NCBI RefSeq assembly: GCF_029351045.1
Contig: NZ_JARKIN010000001.1
Span: forward strand, 6,107,001-6,171,000
Source of the DNA: Streptomyces sp. WMMB303
GTDB lineage: Bacteria > Actinomycetota > Actinomycetes > Streptomycetales > Streptomycetaceae
Reading direction: 5' to 3'
DNA length: 64,000 nt
Shown: positions 33,556 to 41,442 of the stretch, one piece after another
Numbering within the stretch: position 1 is the stretch's first letter
Layout: each line of letters starts with the position of its first letter
Position numbers and translations under genes: made by a program
The notes under the pieces: generated by a model
What the model saw: the letters and a program-made list of their open reading frames with translations, nothing else
The model's database searches: none
What the model was told of the DNA's origin: nothing

Positions 33556-35139
33556 TCACTCCCACTCGATGGTCCCCGGGGGCTTGCTGGTGACATCCAG
33601 CGTGACCCGGTTGACCTCGGAGACCTCGTTGGTGATCCGCGTCGAGATGCGGGCCAGCACGTCGTAGGGCAGCCGGGACCAGTCGGCGGTCATGGCGTCC
33701 TCCGAGGAGACCGGGCGCAGCACCACCGGGTGGCCGTAGGTACGCGCATCGCCCTGCACGCCGACGCTGCGGACGTCCGCGAGCAGCACCACCGGGCACT
33801 GCCAGATGTCGCGGTCCAGCCCCGCGGCCGTCAGCTCCTCGCGGGCGATGGCGTCCGCCTCGCGCAGCAGGTCGAGCCGCTCGCGGGTGACGGCGCCGAC
33901 GATCCGGATGCCCAGCCCCGGGCCGGGGAACGGCTGACGCTGGACGATCTCGTCCGGCAGCCCGAGCTCCTGCCCGACCATCCGCACCTCGTCCTTGAAC
34001 AGCTTGCGCAGCGGCTCCACCAGTTCGAACTCGAGGTCCTCGGGGAGGCCGCCCACGTTGTGGTGCGACTTGATGTTGGCCGCGCCGGTGCCGCCGCCGG
34101 ACTCCACCACGTCCGGGTAGAGGGTGCCCTGCACCAGGAACGCCACCGGCTCGTCGCTCGGCGCCTCGGCGACGATCTCGGCCTGCGCCTGTTCGAAGAC
34201 CCGGATGAACTCCCGGCCGATGATCTTGCGCTTCTGCTCGGGGTCGGAGACGCCGGCCAGCGCGTCGATGAAGCGGTCGGCCGCGTCCACGACCTTGAGC
34301 TGGACCCCGGTCGCCGCCACGAAGTCCTTCTCGACCTGCTCCGTCTCGCCCTTGCGCATCAGGCCGTGGTCCACGTACACGCAGGTGAGCTGGTCGCCGA
34401 CGGCACGCTGCACGAGGGCCGCGGCCACCGCCGAGTCGACCCCGCCGGACAGTCCGCAGATGGCCCGCTTGCCGCCGACCTGCTCCCGGATCGCGGCGAC
34501 CTGCTCGTCGACGATGCTCTCCGTCGTCCAGGACGGGGACAGGCCCGCACCCCGGTAGAGGAAGTGCTCCAGCTCCTGCTGCCCGAACGTGGAGTGCATC
34601 ACCTCCGGGTGGTGCTGGAGGCCGTACAGCTTCCGCTCGTCGTCCTCGAACGCCGCCACCGGCACCAGGTCCGTGGACGCCGTGACGGTGAAGCCCTCCG
34701 GCGCGGCCGAGCAGGCGTCGCCGTGCGACATCCACACCTGCTGCTCCTCGGGGGTGCCCTCGAACAGCGTCGAGGACGCCTTGGCGACGGAGAGCCGGGT
34801 GCGGCCGTACTCGCGGCTGCCGGTGTTGTCGACCGTGCCGCCCAGCGTCGTCGCCATCAGCTGGAAGCCGTAGCAGATGCCCAGGACCGGGACGCCCGCC
34901 TCGAACAGCGCGCGGTCGATGGCGGGCGCGCCCTCCGCGTACACGGACGACGGGCCGCCGGACAGGATGATCGCCTTCGGGTTCTTGGCGAGCATCTCGG
35001 CGGCCGGCATGGTCGACGGCACGATCTCGCTGTAGACCCGCGCCTCGCGCACCCGGCGCGCGATGAGCTGGGCGTACTGCGCGCCGAAGTCGACGACGAG
35101 GACGGTGTCCGGAGTGCTCTCGGACGGGTTGGAAGCCAC
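33556..35139 (-). CDS. guaA: GMP synthase (glutamine-hydrolysing)
   Basis: 527 residues, the usual length. GuaA converts XMP to GMP using ATP and glutamine-derived ammonia in the cytoplasm. The N-terminal class I glutamine amidotransferase domain has the catalytic Cys in VLGICYGFQ (Cys89), with His and Glu in HHPEVMHS. The ATP pyrophosphatase domain shows the PP-loop [11 protein letters not shown], followed by [12 protein letters not shown]. The C-terminal dimerisation domain ends GTIEWE, as in the family. A minus-strand -10-like TATCAT at 35186-35181 lies about 45 nt upstream of the ATG. It diverges from the chorismate mutase leader at 35250. Purine-branch genes flank the region (GuaB3 at the right end). 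Confidence 0.99.
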   Translation of the reverse strand: MASNPSESTPDTVLVVDFGAQYAQLIARRVREARVYSEIVPSTMPAAEMLAKNPKAIILSGGPSSVYAEGAPAIDRALFEAGVPVLGICYGFQLMATTLGGTVDNTGSREYGRTRLSVAKASSTLFEGTPEEQQVWMSHGDACSAAPEGFTVTASTDLVPVAAFEDDERKLYGLQHHPEVMHSTFGQQELEHFLYRGAGLSPSWTTESIVDEQVAAIREQVGGKRAICGLSGGVDSAVAAALVQRAVGDQLTCVYVDHGLMRKGETEQVEKDFVAATGVQLKVVDAADRFIDALAGVSDPEQKRKIIGREFIRVFEQAQAEIVAEAPSDEPVAFLVQGTLYPDVVESGGGTGAANIKSHHNVGGLPEDLEFELVEPLRKLFKDEVRMVGQELGLPDEIVQRQPFPGPGLGIRIVGAVTRERLDLLREADAIAREELTAAGLDRDIWQCPVVLLADVRSVGVQGDARTYGHPVVLRPVSSEDAMTADWSRLPYDVLARISTRITNEVSEVNRVTLDVTSKPPGTIEWE

Positions 35140-35249
35140 GAAGCTGATGCCTTTCGGCGTGAAGCGGGGGTTCGGTTTCGATGATAGCGGTGCCCCCGGG
35201 TGCCCGGCCCCGCCGCCGGGCGTCCCGGATCCGGTGGCATACTGGCCGT

Positions 35250-35315
35250 ATGCAGAACGCGCAGTGGTTTAGCTATGGCACCGGCCCGGCCGGCTGCCAT
35301 GGCCGTTCTGTGTGA
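35250..35315 (+). promoter_or_regulatory. aromatic leader peptide (attenuator) of chorismate mutase gene
   Basis: ATG 35250 opens a 21-codon frame, [20 protein letters not shown] and a final Val. Its Trp-Phe-Ser-Tyr run (codons 6-9) uses TGG TTT AGC TAT; TTT and TAT are rare in this genome. It precedes the 35341-35371 terminator hairpin and a chorismate mutase gene, the branch-point enzyme for Phe and Tyr. A TGGCATACT extended -10 lies 7 nt before the ATG, so the transcript is probably leaderless. Stalling on the aromatic codons would leave 35283-35289 (GGCCCGG) free to pair with CCGGGCC in the terminator's 5' arm and prevent termination. Confidence 0.65.
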
Positions 35316-35340
35316 GAGAAGCGACACACGAACTTCCCCA

Positions 35341-35371
35341 GGCGCCCCGGGCCGGTCAGGCCCGGGGCGCC
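35341..35371 (+). terminator. rho-independent-like hairpin of the attenuator
   Basis: Perfect 13-bp stem, GGCGCCCCGGGCC with its complement, and a GGTCA loop, located between the aromatic leader peptide and the chorismate mutase ATG (35437). There is no T-run, which is usual for streptomycete terminators. ACACAC at about 35324 and GTGTGT at about 35373 can extend the stem. Confidence 0.7.
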
Positions 35372-35436
35372 GGTGTGTGGGCCCGCTTTCCCGGGCCGCC
35401 GTCCGCGGGCTCCGTGACCCGAGGAGCGAACAGCGC

Positions 35437-35739
35437 ATGAGCGCCACCACCGCCGGCAACACCACCAGCACCAGCACCAGCACGCGGGCCGATCAGGCGC
35501 CGGAAGCGGTCATCGACGCCGAGCGGGCCCGTATCGACGCACTCGACGCCCGCATCGTCGCGCTCGTCCGCGACCGGATGGAGGTCTCCGAGAACATCCA
35601 ACGAGTGCGGATCGACTCGGGCGGCCGCCGGGTGCACCTGGCCCGCGAGATGCAGATCCTCGACCACTACAGCACCGAGCTCGGAGCACCGGGCCGGGAG
35701 CTGGCCCGGACCCTGCTGCGGCTGTGCCGGGGGCACTGA
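35437..35739 (+). CDS. chorismate mutase (AroQ class)
   Basis: 100 residues. AroQ-type all-helical chorismate mutase converting chorismate to prephenate in Phe/Tyr biosynthesis. After a Thr/Ser-rich start, the first long helix reads VIDAERARIDALDARIVALV (with the conserved Arg and Asp), then RDRMEVSENIQRVRIDSGGR, and the second helix REMQILDHYSTELG contains the conserved Arg/Glu contacts. Length matches single-domain AroQ enzymes. GAGGAGCGAA precedes ATG 35437 as a good ribosome-binding site. The leader region carries the attenuator described above. It is divergent from guaA, and nothing co-directional follows. Confidence 0.9.
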   Translation: MSATTAGNTTSTSTSTRADQAPEAVIDAERARIDALDARIVALVRDRMEVSENIQRVRIDSGGRRVHLAREMQILDHYSTELGAPGRELARTLLRLCRGH

Positions 35740-36531
35740 GGGGCGGTGCTCGGCCCGGCGCCCGGGGGCATGGGTATCCCGTCCCCGGCGCGTGTCCGGC
35801 CCTCACCCGTACGGCGCGTGACCGCCCCGGGGGGCCTTCGTTGGACCCGGTGTCCCTGATCTCCGCCGGGCGCCCGGTGGCGAGCGGGGCGGCGTCACCG
35901 GAGCGATGAGACGCCCGTCCTCCCCGCGAGGGGAGACGCCGGGTGTCGTGGGACCTCGCTCCGGTGCTGTGACCGGACGGCAGGGGACAGCAGCCCGGTC
36001 ACGACAGCGGCCGGTCCCGGGGACGCTCTGGACCGGCCGCTCCGCGGCTGCCCGCCGGACCCCGCGGGCCGGCCGCCGGGGCGCCGGCCCGTGCGGTACC
36101 GAGCCGGTTGCCCGCGGACCCGTCGCAGGTCGTCGAGGCCCTCGTGCCCGGCCGCTTCGGGCTCCCGCGGCGCCCGCACGGGGTCTCCGCGAGAACGCCG
36201 GAATCCCGCACTGTCGCAACGGTTGCGCGGGGTGCGGCGGATCGAGCACGATGCAGACGTCCGGTGAGCAGAACGACCTGACCACACGGCCGATTGGTGA
36301 GCCGTGGCGGGATATCGCCATTGGTTCGACCAATAAGAGGCGGCGCCCTCCCCCCGCGCCGCCTTCAGCACGGGCGCTGCCCTGACGCCGGTGCTGACCG
36401 AGGGCCCCGCGGCTGCCGCCACCCACCCGGCCGGCGCCCGGGGCCCTCCGCCGTTCCACCCCCGGCCGTGTCACCGCTCCACCCGACGCCGCGGGCGGAA
36501 CGGCGACGCGACGGCAGCCGCGGGTTCCACG
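35740..36531. other. long region with no convincing gene
   Basis: About 790 bp between the stops of the chorismate mutase and GMC oxidoreductase genes. Open frames here on both strands have Arg/Pro/Gly-rich, GC-driven compositions and no conserved motifs. The only clear structure is ATTGGT-TCG-ACCAAT at 36320-36334, with a further ATTGGT at 36294-36299. It is probably intergenic or decayed sequence. Confidence 0.5.
36320..36334. repeat. ATTGGT-TCG-ACCAAT inverted repeat
   Basis: Perfect 6-bp arms with a 3-nt centre, plus a direct copy of the half-site 26 bp upstream (36294-36299). The spacing resembles a regulator-binding site, but no gene starts nearby, so its role is unclear. Confidence 0.45.
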
Positions 36532-38382
36532 TCAGTCCTGTTCCCCACCGGTGGCGGAGCCGTCCCGCGCGGGCACCGGCGGGACCGGGAGCACCGGCAG
36601 CCGCAGCGCACCGAACGCGGTCTCCGGTACCGCGGGCCGGGCCGGGGCCACGGGCGCCAGCCGCCGGTATCCGGCGTCCTGCGCGGGGCGCGGATCCTGC
36701 TCGCCGCTGTTCGGCCAGAACGACATCGCGCGCTCGGCCTGCGCGGTGATGGTCAGGGACGGATTGACCCCGAGGTTGGCGGAGACGGCGGAGCCGTCCA
36801 CGACGGAGATGCCCGGATGCCCGTACAGCCGGTGGTAGGGGTCGATGACGCCGTGCTCGGCGCTGTCGCCGATGGGGCAGCCGCCCAGGAAGTGCGCGGT
36901 CAGCGGGGTGCCCATCAGCTCACCGACGTTGGTCCCGGCGAAGCCGTTGATCTCCTCGGCGAGCGCGGTCGCCGCCTCGGCGCCCTCCGGAATGTGCACG
37001 GGGTTGGGCGCTCCGTGCCCCTGCCGCGCGGTGAGCATGCCCTTGCCCAGGCCCTTGTCCTTGCGGTAGGTGGTGAGCGAGTTGTCGAGCGTCTGCATGA
37101 CGAGCCCGATGATGATCCGCTCGGACCACTTGCGCGCCGAGAGCGAGCGCAGGAAGAGGACCGGGTGCCGCAGACAGGTCAGCACGTGCGCGAGCGCGCC
37201 CGGCAGCATGGTGTTCTGCCGCATCTGGAGGGTGGTCAGGGCGCTCATGGAGTTGGAGCCCTTGCCGTAGCGCACCGGCTCGATGTGGGTGTGGGCGTCC
37301 GGGTGCACGGAGGAGGTGATGGCGACGCCCTTGGTGAAGTCGGTCGCGGCGTCCCGGCCCCACTTCTTGCGGTACCGGCGGGGCACCGTCTGCGCGCCCA
37401 CCAGGGCCTCGGAGTTGGTGCGGGTCAGCTCACCCAACCGGGGCGAGAGCCGGGGCAGGGTTCCGGCGTCCTTCACCTGGTGCAGCAGCTTCTGGGTGCC
37501 GTAGGTACCGGCTGCCAGCACCACCCGCCGGGCGCGGAGGATGCGCGGCTTGCCGCCGCGCCGGTTGTCGGTGCGGACGGTCAGCACCTCGTAGCCGTCC
37601 GCGTCGGTGCCCGGGGTGCGTTCGCGGAGGCCGACGACGGTGGTCAGCGGGCGGATCTCGGCTCCGGCGCGTTCGGCGAGGTGGAGATAGTTCTCGTTGA
37701 GGGTGTTCTTGGCGCCGCGGCGGCAGCCGGTCATGCACTCCCCGCACTCCACGCAGGCGTTGCGGTCCGGGCCGGCGCCGCCGAAGTAGGGGTCGGGGAC
37801 GGTTCCGCCCGCGGCGGTGCGGGCCGTGCCGTCGGCGTCCTGGCCGTCGCCGAAGAAGACGCCGACGGGCGCGAGATGGAAGGTGTCGCCGTAGCCGAGG
37901 CGGTCCGCTGCGGCCTTGAGATGGACGTCGGAGGGGGTGGTGGTCGGGTTGAGGCGGACGCCGAGCATCCGCTTGGCCTGGTCGTAGTGGGGCGCCAGTT
38001 CGTCCTGCCAGTCGGTGATGTGGCCCCACTGGCGGTCCTCGAAGAACGGGGCGGGCGGCACGTAGAGGGTGTTGGCGTAGTTCAGTGAACCGCCGCCCAC
38101 CCCGGCACCTGCCAGGATCATGACATTGGCGAGCAGATGGATGCGCTGGATCCCGTAGAGGCCGAGCGAGGGCGCCCACAGGAAGTTCTTCAGATCCCAG
38201 GAGTTCTTCGGCAACTCGTCGCGGCTGAAGCGCCGACCGGCCTCCAGGACGCCGACCCGGTAGCCCTTCTCGGTCAGCCGCAGCGCGGAGACCGCGCCGC
38301 CGAAGCCGGAGCCGACGACCAGGACGTCGTAGTCGAACGGGTCTGCGCCCGCCCGCTGCTGGGCACGTGGGGGCAGGGACAC
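36532..38382 (-). CDS. GMC-family FAD oxidoreductase with ferredoxin-like Cys cluster
   Basis: 616 residues. N-terminal FAD-binding motif VLVVGSGFGGAVSAL (21-35) and the GMC signature around GVGGGSLNYANTLY. An internal cysteine cluster C210-x2-C213-x2-C216-x3-C220 (CVECGECMTGC) reads like a 4Fe-4S motif, which is unusual for cholesterol-oxidase-like enzymes but present in a streptomycete subfamily. The C-terminus has the GMC dinucleotide region GVNPSLTITAQAERAM. It may act on a sterol or other alcohol as a dehydrogenase passing electrons through the cluster (inference). It is followed by an aldehyde dehydrogenase on the same strand at 147 nt, a plausible two-step alcohol-to-acid pathway. Confidence 0.9.
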   Translation of the reverse strand: MSLPPRAQQRAGADPFDYDVLVVGSGFGGAVSALRLTEKGYRVGVLEAGRRFSRDELPKNSWDLKNFLWAPSLGLYGIQRIHLLANVMILAGAGVGGGSLNYANTLYVPPAPFFEDRQWGHITDWQDELAPHYDQAKRMLGVRLNPTTTPSDVHLKAAADRLGYGDTFHLAPVGVFFGDGQDADGTARTAAGGTVPDPYFGGAGPDRNACVECGECMTGCRRGAKNTLNENYLHLAERAGAEIRPLTTVVGLRERTPGTDADGYEVLTVRTDNRRGGKPRILRARRVVLAAGTYGTQKLLHQVKDAGTLPRLSPRLGELTRTNSEALVGAQTVPRRYRKKWGRDAATDFTKGVAITSSVHPDAHTHIEPVRYGKGSNSMSALTTLQMRQNTMLPGALAHVLTCLRHPVLFLRSLSARKWSERIIIGLVMQTLDNSLTTYRKDKGLGKGMLTARQGHGAPNPVHIPEGAEAATALAEEINGFAGTNVGELMGTPLTAHFLGGCPIGDSAEHGVIDPYHRLYGHPGISVVDGSAVSANLGVNPSLTITAQAERAMSFWPNSGEQDPRPAQDAGYRRLAPVAPARPAVPETAFGALRLPVLPVPPVPARDGSATGGEQD

Positions 38383-38529
38383 GGGTACCTCCGGTTCAGC
38401 GGTGGCGGTGCGGACGGAGCGGACGGAAGACGGAGCGGACGGAAGGTGCGGGCGGCCGCGAGGGCGGGGCCCGACCGGCGGCGGGCGGCCCCCGCCCGCA
38501 CGGGCCGACGGTGCGGGGGCCGCGGGGCC

Positions 38530-40164
38530 TCAGCGGAAGCGGAGCGTCTTGAGGGCCTTGAGGGAGCGGGACATGAACGCGGCGTACGCCTCGTCGCTCA
38601 TACCGAGGGACGGCGCCATGGGCAGCACCCGCTGGTGCGCCACCGTCTGCGACTCGGTGTACTTCAGGATGCCCTCCGAGCCGTGCCGGCGGCCGAGTCC
38701 GGAGTCGCCCATGCCGCCCATGGGGGCCTGGGCGCTGCCGTAGGCGGAGGCGTAGCCCTCGTTGACGTTGACGGTGCCGGTGCGCAGCCGGGCGGCGACC
38801 GCACGCCCCCGCCGTCCGTTGCTCGACCACACGCTGGAGTTGAGGCCGTAGGGCGTGGCGTTGGCGAGGTCGACCGCCTCGTCGGTGTCGGAGAAGCGGT
38901 AGACGGACACGACGGGGCCGAAGGTCTCCTCGCCGCAGACCGCCATCCGCGGCTCCACGCCGTCCAGCACGGTGGGTTCGTGGAACAGCGGGCCGATGTC
39001 CGGGCGCGCCCGGCCCCCCGCCAGTACCGCGGCGCCCTTCTCGACGGCGTCCGCCACGTGCTGCTGCACGTTCTGCAACTGCCGTTCGGAGACGAGCGAG
39101 CCCATATCGGCGCCGTAGGCGAGCGACGCGCCCAGCCGCATGGCGCGGACGCGGGCCACGAAGCGCTCCAGGAAGGCGTCGGCGACCGACTCGTGGACGT
39201 ACAGGCGCTCGATGGAGATGCACAGCTGCCCGGCGGAGGAGAAGGCGCCGCGCACCGCGCCCTCGGCGGCCTTGTCCAGGTCGGCGTCGTCCAGGACCAG
39301 CATCGCGTTCTTGCCGCCCAGCTCCAGGGAGCAGCCCACCAGGCGGGCTGCGGCACGCCCGGCCACCTCGCGTCCGGTGCGGGTGGAGCCGGTGAAGGAG
39401 ACGTAGTCGCCGCGGTCGACGACCTCGGGCCCGACGACCGGGCCCTCGCCCAGGACGATCTGCCACACGTCGGCGGGCAGCCCGGCCTCGACGAGCAGGT
39501 CGCGCGCCCACAGTGCGGTCAGCGCGGTCTGGGTGTCGGGCTTGGTCACCACCGCGTTGCCCGCGGCGAAGGCGGGGAGCACGTCGCCGACGGAGAGTTC
39601 GAAGGGGTAGTTCCACGGGGCGATCTGGCCGACCACCCCGCGGGGGTGGCGCAGCTCGGTGACCTTGGTCAGCGCGGGGATCGCACCGGTGTGCCGCTTG
39701 GGCCGCAGGTAGGCGGGGGCCTTGCGGCCGTAGTGGCGGGCCGCGACGGCGACGGCCTGGACCTCTTCGTGGGCGTGCAGCCGTGCCTTGCCGGTCTCCA
39801 GTTGGACGAGGTCCAGCACCTCCGACTGGCGGGCCAGTACGAGGTCGTGGAAGCGCAGCAGCACCGCGGCGCGCTGCCGCACCGGGGTGGCCGCCCAGGC
39901 GCGCTGCGCCGCACGGGCCGTCTCGAAGGCCGCCGCGACGTCCTCGGGGGTGGACTCGGGCAGCTCGGCCAGCACCTCGCCGGTGAAGGGGGAACGGCTG
40001 CGGGTCGTGCCGCTGCCCACCACGCCGCGGGCCAGCGCCGCGACGAGGTCGGGGGTGACGACGTCGGCGGCCGTCCGGGCCCGCGCGGGCGCGGGGGCGA
40101 CCGGGTTGCCGGAGGCGTGCTCGGTGCGGGGCGCGGTGCGGGTGCTGTCCTGCGAGTCCGTCAT
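38530..40164 (-). CDS. gabD: succinate-semialdehyde dehydrogenase (NADP+)
   Basis: 544 residues from ATG 40164. NAD(P)+-dependent aldehyde dehydrogenase family. Visible motifs in order: APWNYPFE (cofactor and substrate binding), FTGSTRTGREVA (Rossmann), LELGGKNAMLV (general-base Glu), catalytic Cys in AGQLCISIERL, and GEETFGPVVSVY (second Glu). It resembles the actinobacterial SSADH type (GabD2) that oxidises succinic semialdehyde to succinate, though other semialdehydes are possible. The N-terminus has an Ala/Arg-rich extension of about 35 residues. A perfect 22-bp palindrome lies 64 nt upstream (40228-40249) and probably binds a repressor. Confidence 0.9.
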   Translation of the reverse strand: MTDSQDSTRTAPRTEHASGNPVAPAPARARTAADVVTPDLVAALARGVVGSGTTRSRSPFTGEVLAELPESTPEDVAAAFETARAAQRAWAATPVRQRAAVLLRFHDLVLARQSEVLDLVQLETGKARLHAHEEVQAVAVAARHYGRKAPAYLRPKRHTGAIPALTKVTELRHPRGVVGQIAPWNYPFELSVGDVLPAFAAGNAVVTKPDTQTALTALWARDLLVEAGLPADVWQIVLGEGPVVGPEVVDRGDYVSFTGSTRTGREVAGRAAARLVGCSLELGGKNAMLVLDDADLDKAAEGAVRGAFSSAGQLCISIERLYVHESVADAFLERFVARVRAMRLGASLAYGADMGSLVSERQLQNVQQHVADAVEKGAAVLAGGRARPDIGPLFHEPTVLDGVEPRMAVCGEETFGPVVSVYRFSDTDEAVDLANATPYGLNSSVWSSNGRRGRAVAARLRTGTVNVNEGYASAYGSAQAPMGGMGDSGLGRRHGSEGILKYTESQTVAHQRVLPMAPSLGMSDEAYAAFMSRSLKALKTLRFR

Positions 40165-40227
40165 GCGAGTGAGCGTACGACCACGGGAGCGGCCACGTAT
40201 ACCCAGCGGTAACCCCTTTTCACGGAA

Positions 40228-40249
40228 TCTGCCAGCGATCGCTGGCAGA
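40228..40249. promoter_or_regulatory. perfect 22-bp palindromic operator upstream of the aldehyde dehydrogenase
   Basis: The half-site TCTGCCAGCGA is followed by its exact complement with no spacer, 64 nt before the dehydrogenase ATG and about 170 nt before the divergent BtrH_N gene. The length and symmetry fit a TetR- or GntR-type dimer site. No regulator gene is adjacent, so the regulator is encoded elsewhere. Confidence 0.7.
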
Positions 40250-40421
40250 ACCGGCGGGGCGGCCCGGGAACGGCACCGAACCGGGGAAGAAGACCCCGCC
40301 CAGCCGTCAACCGTGCAAGAGTCCTCCCGGGCGGCGTGCGGGACGGACCGCGCGCCATCGAGCCCCTGGCCATCGGGGCTTCGCACGCCCCGGTCCGGAG
40401 CAACCACACGGGGAGCACGGC

Positions 40422-41411
40422 GTGAGCACAGTACGAGGGGTCGAGGCCCGCGGTACGCAGCACTGCGAGACGACAGCACTGGGCGTGCTGCTGCGGCACC
40501 AGGGGATCGACCTGTCCGAGCCCATGCTCTTCGGGCTCGGCTCCGGGCTGTCCTTCATCTACTGGGACAGCAAGAACATGGACTTCCCCTTCCTCGGGGG
40601 CCGCGTCAAGCCGTTCGAGCTGACCCGGAACCTGGCCGCCACCCTCGACCTGGAGCTGCTGGTCCGCGAGACCACCTCACCCCGCAAGGCATGGGCGGAC
40701 GCGGCGGCCGGCATCGACGCCGGGCACCCCGTCGGGCTGCAACTCGACAGCTATCACCTGGAGTACTTCACCTCGAAGGTGCACTTCGGCGGGCATGTCG
40801 TCGCCCTGTACGGCTATGACGAGCAGAACGCCCACCTGGTGGACACCGAGCAGCAGGGCGGCGCGGTGTCCACCAGCCTGACCAGCCTCGCCGAGGCCCG
40901 AGCCGCCCGCGGCCCGATGGCCGCCAAGCACCGCTCCTTCACCCTCACCGCCGCGCAGGACCCGCCCTCCCCGCGCAGCCGCATCGTGCCGGCCGTCACC
41001 GCCTGCGCCGACGCCTTCCTCGAACCGCCCATCGCCAACCTGGGCCACCGCGGCATCGAGAAGGCCGGGAAGCTGATCGGCGGCTGGCTGCGGCGCACCG
41101 ACGACCCGCAGCGCGACCTGCCGCTGGCCGCCCGTCTGATGGAGCAGGCCGGAACCGGCGGCGCCCTGTTCCGCAACCTCTACCGGGACTTCCTCGCCGA
41201 ATGCGGTGAACTCCTCGACAGCGAGCACCTGCGCACCGGCCACCGGCTGTACGCCGAGGCGGCCACCGGATGGACGGAGGCCGCGGAGCTGATCACCAAG
41301 GCCGGTGAGTCAGGCGACGAGCAGCACCTGCTTCGGGCGGGTGCCCTCCTGCGCGAACTCGCCCGCGCCGAGCGCGAGGCCATGGAGGCGCTGCGCCGGC
41401 TGCGGGAGTGA
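40422..41411 (+). CDS. BtrH_N/DUF4872 family protein (butirosin BtrH-like)
   Basis: 329 residues from GTG 40422. The N-terminal half matches the BtrH_N fold: Cys15 in THCETTAL context (GTQHCETTALGVLLRHQG), GLGSGLSFIYW and a later His in FGGHVVALYGYD, a papain-like thiol transferase arrangement. The C-terminal half is a helical DUF4872-type domain (PLAARLMEQAGTGGALFRNL). BtrH transfers an acyl group from a carrier protein to an aminoglycoside in butirosin biosynthesis. This homologue stands alone among core genes, so its donor and acceptor are unknown. It diverges from the aldehyde dehydrogenase and converges on a kinase gene 31 nt away. Confidence 0.88.
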   Translation: MSTVRGVEARGTQHCETTALGVLLRHQGIDLSEPMLFGLGSGLSFIYWDSKNMDFPFLGGRVKPFELTRNLAATLDLELLVRETTSPRKAWADAAAGIDAGHPVGLQLDSYHLEYFTSKVHFGGHVVALYGYDEQNAHLVDTEQQGGAVSTSLTSLAEARAARGPMAAKHRSFTLTAAQDPPSPRSRIVPAVTACADAFLEPPIANLGHRGIEKAGKLIGGWLRRTDDPQRDLPLAARLMEQAGTGGALFRNLYRDFLAECGELLDSEHLRTGHRLYAEAATGWTEAAELITKAGESGDEQHLLRAGALLRELARAEREAMEALRRLRE

Positions 41412-41442
41412 CGCGGCAGGACCGTGGACGGGCTGCGGCGCC

